NCBI GenBank assembly: GCA_028023455.1
Contig: JAQFVV010000001.1
Span: forward strand, 22,339,401 to 22,403,400
Reading direction: 5' to 3'
Origin: Epiperipatus broadwayi
Lineage: Eukaryota; Onychophora; Udeonychophora; Euonychophora; Peripatidae
DNA: 64,000 bases
The notes under the pieces are model-generated. The model worked only from the letters and a program-made list of their open reading frames with translations, searched no databases and was not told the origin of the DNA. Position numbers and translations under genes: made by a program. This document shows, piece after piece, positions 59,301 through 64,000 of the stretch (its first letter is position 1; each line of letters begins with the position of its first letter).

Positions 59301-60597
59301 AGGGCAAAGTTAAAATTACAATAATTAGCTGAAATGGCCTGCTATAACTAACCTGTTAGTTACTTTGCAACTTTGTTGACTTTTATTCATTGGGATGAAT
59401 CTCTTAGATTAATTAGAATGCATAATTGTATATATATATTTAACATTGACATTTGATCATTTAAAATAAAGTATGTAACAAGAATTTTAGGCTTAAAAAT
59501 TTATAATGTCATTTTTATATCAAATTCAAATTCTGAACCCTACTTTTTATTATAATTTTGTGGTATTCTGAGTAATGTTTAATTTTTTTCTTTCTGATAT
59601 ATAGTTTACTTGTTAAGTGTGAAATTTTCTATTGAAGGTTATCTATTTGATTTTGATTTTATTCATCTGAATAATCATTATTTAGGATAGTAAAATCCTG
59701 TATTTAAAAAAAAACATATTTTCTAAACAAAAATAAATGACTTTTGATCTTTAACTTGAATCATTGACAGTTTCCAAACCAAAATTTTCTGCTGATTTTA
59801 ATATATGCATTGAAATCATTCATAGTCCAAAGGAAAACTTTTTTTTTTTTACATTTAACATATTGGTTATTATATGTTTTTCTAAAACTCATCAGCAATA
59901 TCTGCTTTTGTTATTACATTTATCTAAAAGATTGTGAGAAATAATTGAAATAATTGTGCAATAATTATTTTTATTGTCTTAATAGAATATCTTAAAATCA
60001 TTGAAACAAAAACTCGTTATATTTGTTCATTTTAGCTGATTGTTTTTCAAGATTATTTTAGTTCTGATCACTTCCAATTTCATCATGCCCAATTTGTTTT
60101 AATATACTTTTTGCAATCACTAAGCTCTGACTGAGTTCCAATGCATTCCAATTTTTATTGTGTAAAATGATTTATTAATACTTTTTGGTTTTCAGTTAAA
60201 AATATTTGTCTTTTGATTCAGATAATCTATAATTCAGCAAAATTAATAGATTTTCTAGTTGAACTATTTTTTATGTCTATTACTGGCAGAAAAAAAAAAA
60301 TTATTCACTCATGGTAGTCACTAAAATTATTATAATTATGTCTGTGGTTCTCTAGTCATCTACTCAAAAGATGATTGGTCAATATTCATGGCGTTTTTAG
60401 TCGTATGCATTCTTTTAATCATAGTTGTTAATTCATTTTCTGCTGAAATCATTTTTTATAGCCTATATAATAATTGTACTATTCACTCCTTATAAATGCA
60501 TCCCAATTAAAGTATTCTATAGGGATTTTGTCATTTCATAAAAGAAAAAAAAAGTTATACTTTATACCAAAGCTTTATACAGTCTCTTAAACTCACT
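56400..60597. other. A+T-rich stretch without supported features
   Basis: Either the next intron or 3' flank of the doublecortin-like gene. Open frames such as 57839-58135 are Tyr/Phe/Ile-rich products of base composition, not genes. I see no element ends, inverted repeats of note or exons. Confidence 0.6.
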
Positions 60598-60598
60598 T

Positions 60599-60621
60599 CA
60601 CACACACACACACACACACAA
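60599..60621. repeat. (CA)n microsatellite
   Basis: About eleven uninterrupted CA dinucleotides. Confidence 0.95.
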
Positions 60622-61716
60622 AAGATATAATGCTATAATTTGGAAGAAATCGTACTGTAATATTATATGTCTAGGCAATTAAATATTATGAATTTTAATT
60701 CTTGGTTCATACAATTTTTCAACATCCTCTTTATTTATTTACATTTATTGATGGAACTTTTTTTTTTTTGTATAATGTTTATTATAGAAATATATAAATC
60801 AGCACATGATAATTTTTCCCCCCATTTAATTATATCTAAGGATGTAATTTTTTTTAAGATTTTTTTTTTAATGAAGTGATTAGAGCAGTATGATTTATGA
60901 CTATTAACAATAATCAAGTGAAGTATAAAAAAAATGGTTGAAAGTGATAGCAATCTCAAATAAAATGCTGTCGAATATTATTATCACAAATGTCTTTAAA
61001 ACAAAAACAAAAGTTACATTGGTAAAGAAATAAGCAAATTATGATTTAAAAAAAAATATATTGAAAGTTTTATAAATTAAAATAATTTTTTGAAATTAAT
61101 CTTTTTATATTTTTGTAATATAAGTTTGTAATGACATTTGAAAGCTTATTGTGTTTGATTTAATTTTTTTTGTTTTGAAATAGAAATTGAGGGATTAATT
61201 TATGACAAAATCTTATATTAATGATAAGTAATTTTCTTTTTTCTATTAGAACTCTTTAAAATATAATTTATTCTTTTGTTAGGGAGTTTAATTCATTATT
61301 TAAGTATCTTATTTGTTTTATGTATGTGTAATCAAATTATATAATAATTAACTCTTAAAACATAAATATGGATGTAGAGCATAGATGCTCTGACTATTTC
61401 AATAGACTTTCATATTGAGTCATATTTTATTCGTTATTTTTTAGGAATTTGCAATTATATAATATTTAAAAGAATTTTAGTTTATTTCTAACTAAAAAAT
61501 TATTTTAGTATTTTATATACTCAGAAGCTTATTAGCTAGTTTTATTATATATAATAATAATTACTTGTTTGTTATGTCTATAAAAATAGAAATTAGTTAT
61601 TTTATAGCTTTGGCTATACATATATTTAAACCAAATTTGCATAATGCTAAATTGGAAATAATATATATTAACTATTCCTAATCATATTTAAATAAATCAG
61701 CCATTAGATTATTAAT

Positions 61717-61918
61717 AAACAGAGCAAAACTCTCCATACAGTATTGCCACCTGTGCTAAACAGAGTAATCATCAATGGATGCCAGAAGGCTTGTGCATAA
61801 AATCCCTATCTAATGCCTACTCATCCAATATGTACTGTATGGAGAGTTTTGCTCTGTTTATCAACAATTAATGTGCTAGTATAGGAGATGTGATCATGTG
61901 ATGCTTAATGGTTTAATA
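61717..61918. mobile_element. Family T foldback element, short internally deleted copy B
   Basis: AAACAGAGCAAAACTCTCC (61718-61736) is inverted at 61842-61860 (GGAGAGTTTTGCTCTGTTT). Between them only the left-arm portion through CTACTCATCCAATAT remains. The right subterminal ATGTGATCATGTGATGCTTAATGG continues to about 61918. Direct repeats CCATTAGATTATT lie at 61701-61713 and 61919-61931 and look like a target-site duplication. Confidence 0.82.
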
Positions 61919-62757
61919 CCATTAGATTATTGATAACTTTTATATATCAACTATGATATTATGCTATTTGGCTGATTCTTTAAATGTAATGTTATATTTG
62001 GTCTGGAAATATTACCAATAAATTGATTAGCTGGCTTATTTGGGAAAAATTAACATATATATTTGTATAATGGTTGCAGATAGAAGTTTGCTATTAACTA
62101 AAAAGAGATCATTTGATATCTCTTTAATTGTCACCTTAGAGAAACCAAGTAGGGCAAATTTCTAATGTTTACTCCACATCAGCCAATCATGATGAATTTA
62201 TTGAATTTTTAGCTCTGAATTTAAGATCAAGAAATGTCATGATTTTTCCTTCTCAGTTGCCTGATGGTTATTTAACTGAGATGTCAGTTGAGTTTTCTTG
62301 AAGACAGAATAAATATGTGTATGGATTTATTTTTAAAAAATCTTATATGTATTTTCAATCATGACAGGCAAATGAATATGTGTATGGATGATTTTTTTTT
62401 TTTAAAAAAAAATCATATAAATATTTACAATCATGAGATATTATGACCCTTATTTCCAAGAGACTATAAAATAGCAAGCAAAACAATAATTGGTGACTTA
62501 AGATGCTAAGAATCCCCTGTAATAAATCCAGGTTGCCATTTGATGATGTTCTTTTATTTAGGTATCTATAATTACAAATTAAATGAAGATTGCACAAATT
62601 TGAAAAACTGTCTAATATTAAATGAAACATTATTGGATTGTAGGAAATTAAGAGAAAAGTAGAAATGATAATTGATTTTAAAATAAACTCTTTTATTAGG
62701 CCATAGTGGGATTATTATAAATAAAAAATAGAAGAACAACATTTTGAAGATTGATTG

Positions 62758-63319
62758 ATATTAAACAAGGCAAAACTCTCCCCATATAGTAGTGCCACCC
62801 TGCCTTGTTTAATAATAATTATGTGCTAGTATGAGATAGTGATCATGTGATGTTTAGTGATTTAACACCAATCCTGCCTAATAGGATAGTGGTGGCTATG
62901 GTTGTTAAAGAGCTAAAGCCACCAAAATGTATGGGTACTGAATTGAATTCAGACCCATATGACTATATAAGCTATTGAGCTTAGATTGAAAATATTATTG
63001 TGTTTTCAATTTCATTCTCGTAGTTTTGTAGCTAAATGGAGATAAAAGGTGGTTGCTGGAGGGTTGTATTAGATCCTAAGATCTAGGTGCAGTGCTCTCA
63101 GATCCAAGGCTCCTCATTGATGATGGCCACAAGCCAGAAACTAGTCTGGGGATATTGGATGAGTAGGCATTAGATAGGGATTTTATGCACAAGTCTTCTG
63201 GCATCCATTGATTACTCTGATTGGCACAGGGTGGCACTACTATATGGGGAGAGTTTTGCCTTGTTTAATTACAATTATGTGCTAGTATGAGATAGCATTC
63301 ATGTGCTGTTTAGTGGTTT
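62758..63319. mobile_element. Family T foldback element, copy C
   Basis: Left end AAACAAGGCAAAACTCTCC (from 62763). The left arm is shortened: it closes into a mini-hairpin ending CTGCCTTGTTTAA (to about 62812), followed by the subterminal TGATCATGTGATGTTTAGTG. Then comes the internal region with GGTTGCTGGAGGGTTG (63054) and the complete right arm (ATATTGGATGAGTAGG...GGCATCC...GAGAGTTTTGCCTTGTTTAA). Perfect 11-bp direct repeats AAGATTGATTG flank it (62747-62757 and 63320-63330). Confidence 0.85.
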
Positions 63320-63694
63320 AAGATTGATTGGTGGTATAGCAGATAGAGTGACAAGATAAAATATAGATAATTCAGGTTGTGTAGAAGTAGAGGATTTTTA
63401 TATAGTTGTATAAAGTGCTTTTAATCAGACCAAACTGCATTTTAAAACTAACATGAGAGACTTTACTGCTAGGATTAATAAATGATTGAAAGATGGAAAT
63501 AATGTGGGTTTTGTAGTAAAAGAAAAATAGAATATTTTGAATTTTTTGAGAAAATAAACGAAAATGGGCATGGAAGCATCCAGATGAAGATGCAGCAGAT
63601 TGTAATGTTTTTAATAGATTCAATCCAAGAAGTAATCATTAAATAATGAGATGTGTCAATGTTAAAACTGTAAAGAGGAAAACTATTAAGAAAG

Positions 63695-64000
63695 ACAGTA
63701 TTAAGTCAATAAACATCACATGATCACCATTTCTTATGCTTGCTCTTATCTGTTATTAAAACAGGCAAAATTCTCTATACATATTGCCACTCAGTGCAAG
63801 CCTAATCAATGGATGCCAAAAGGCTTGTGCATAAAATCCTCGTCTAGTGCCTACTCATCCAATATCCTCAGACTAGTTTCTGGCTTATGGCCTTCGTCAC
63901 AGATCCAAGGCTCCTCACTGATAAAGACCACAAGCCAGAAACTACTCTGAGGATATTGGATGAGTAGGCACAGATGGGAATTTTATGCACAAGCCTTCTG
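63695..64000. mobile_element. Family T foldback element, copy D, cut by the window edge
   Basis: The left subterminal AAACATCACATGATCACC (from about 63711) is the inverse of the right subterminal of the other copies, so this is a copy with a complete left end. The left arm (GGCAAAATTCTC...GGCTTATGGCC) is followed almost at once by the right arm (AAGGCTCCTCACTG...GGATGAGTAGG), with the central region deleted. The right end lies beyond 64000. Confidence 0.8.

Overview
The window looks like nuclear DNA of an invertebrate animal. It is very A+T-rich, has no dense gene array, carries several retroelement and DNA-transposon classes, and contains two clear spliced exons of a doublecortin-family gene lying about 24 kb apart. 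The phylum cannot be fixed from sequence alone. The protein fragments fit a protostome or cnidarian about equally well, and the repeats are not ones I can tie to a named species. Nothing suggests a prokaryote, plasmid or organelle.

Layout. (1) 1-9.7 kb: one decayed LINE on the minus strand, order SGNH hydrolase - endonuclease - reverse transcriptase. It is broken by at least three later insertions: a block at 6.05-8.71 kb inside the endonuclease, a block at 3.18-5.44 kb before the RT, and a foldback half-element plus a complete 398-bp hAT-type MITE inside the RT. (2) 9.7-15.6 kb: an imperfect ~420-bp palindrome, tRNA-like SINE material, short tandem duplications and A+T-rich filler. (3) 15.6-18.25 kb: a decayed hAT-like transposase (minus) of the ZBED5/GTF2IRD2 type whose 3' end is present twice. 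(4) 18.6-21.5 kb: a decayed Ty3/gypsy gag-pol (minus), with a small tandem duplication in its integrase. (5) 24.2-26.7 kb: a Penelope-like element (plus) with RT and a decayed GIY-YIG domain, cut by a 974-bp TA-flanked MITE. (6) 27.1 kb: a near-perfect hairpin with 113-bp arms. (7) 29.6-56.1 kb: the host gene, with the C-terminal part of a doublecortin domain at 31.6 kb and the following Ser/Pro/Arg-rich exon at 55.95 kb, plus a possible upstream or alternative first exon at 30.7 kb. Its ~24.2-kb intron holds a SINE, a second hAT-type MITE, an LTR-element primer-binding-site relic, a higher-order tandem repeat at 45.8-46.85 kb and other minisatellites. (8) 53.9-64 kb: four copies of one foldback/TIR family.

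Apart from the doublecortin gene, every coding signal I can support belongs to a mobile element, and all of those are broken by stops or frameshifts. The best novelty candidates are the higher-order 110/175-bp tandem array, the end-of-window foldback family with 11-13-bp flanking direct repeats, a SINE bracketed by 33-bp inverted repeats, and the SGNH-containing LINE. I found no complete new multi-gene system.
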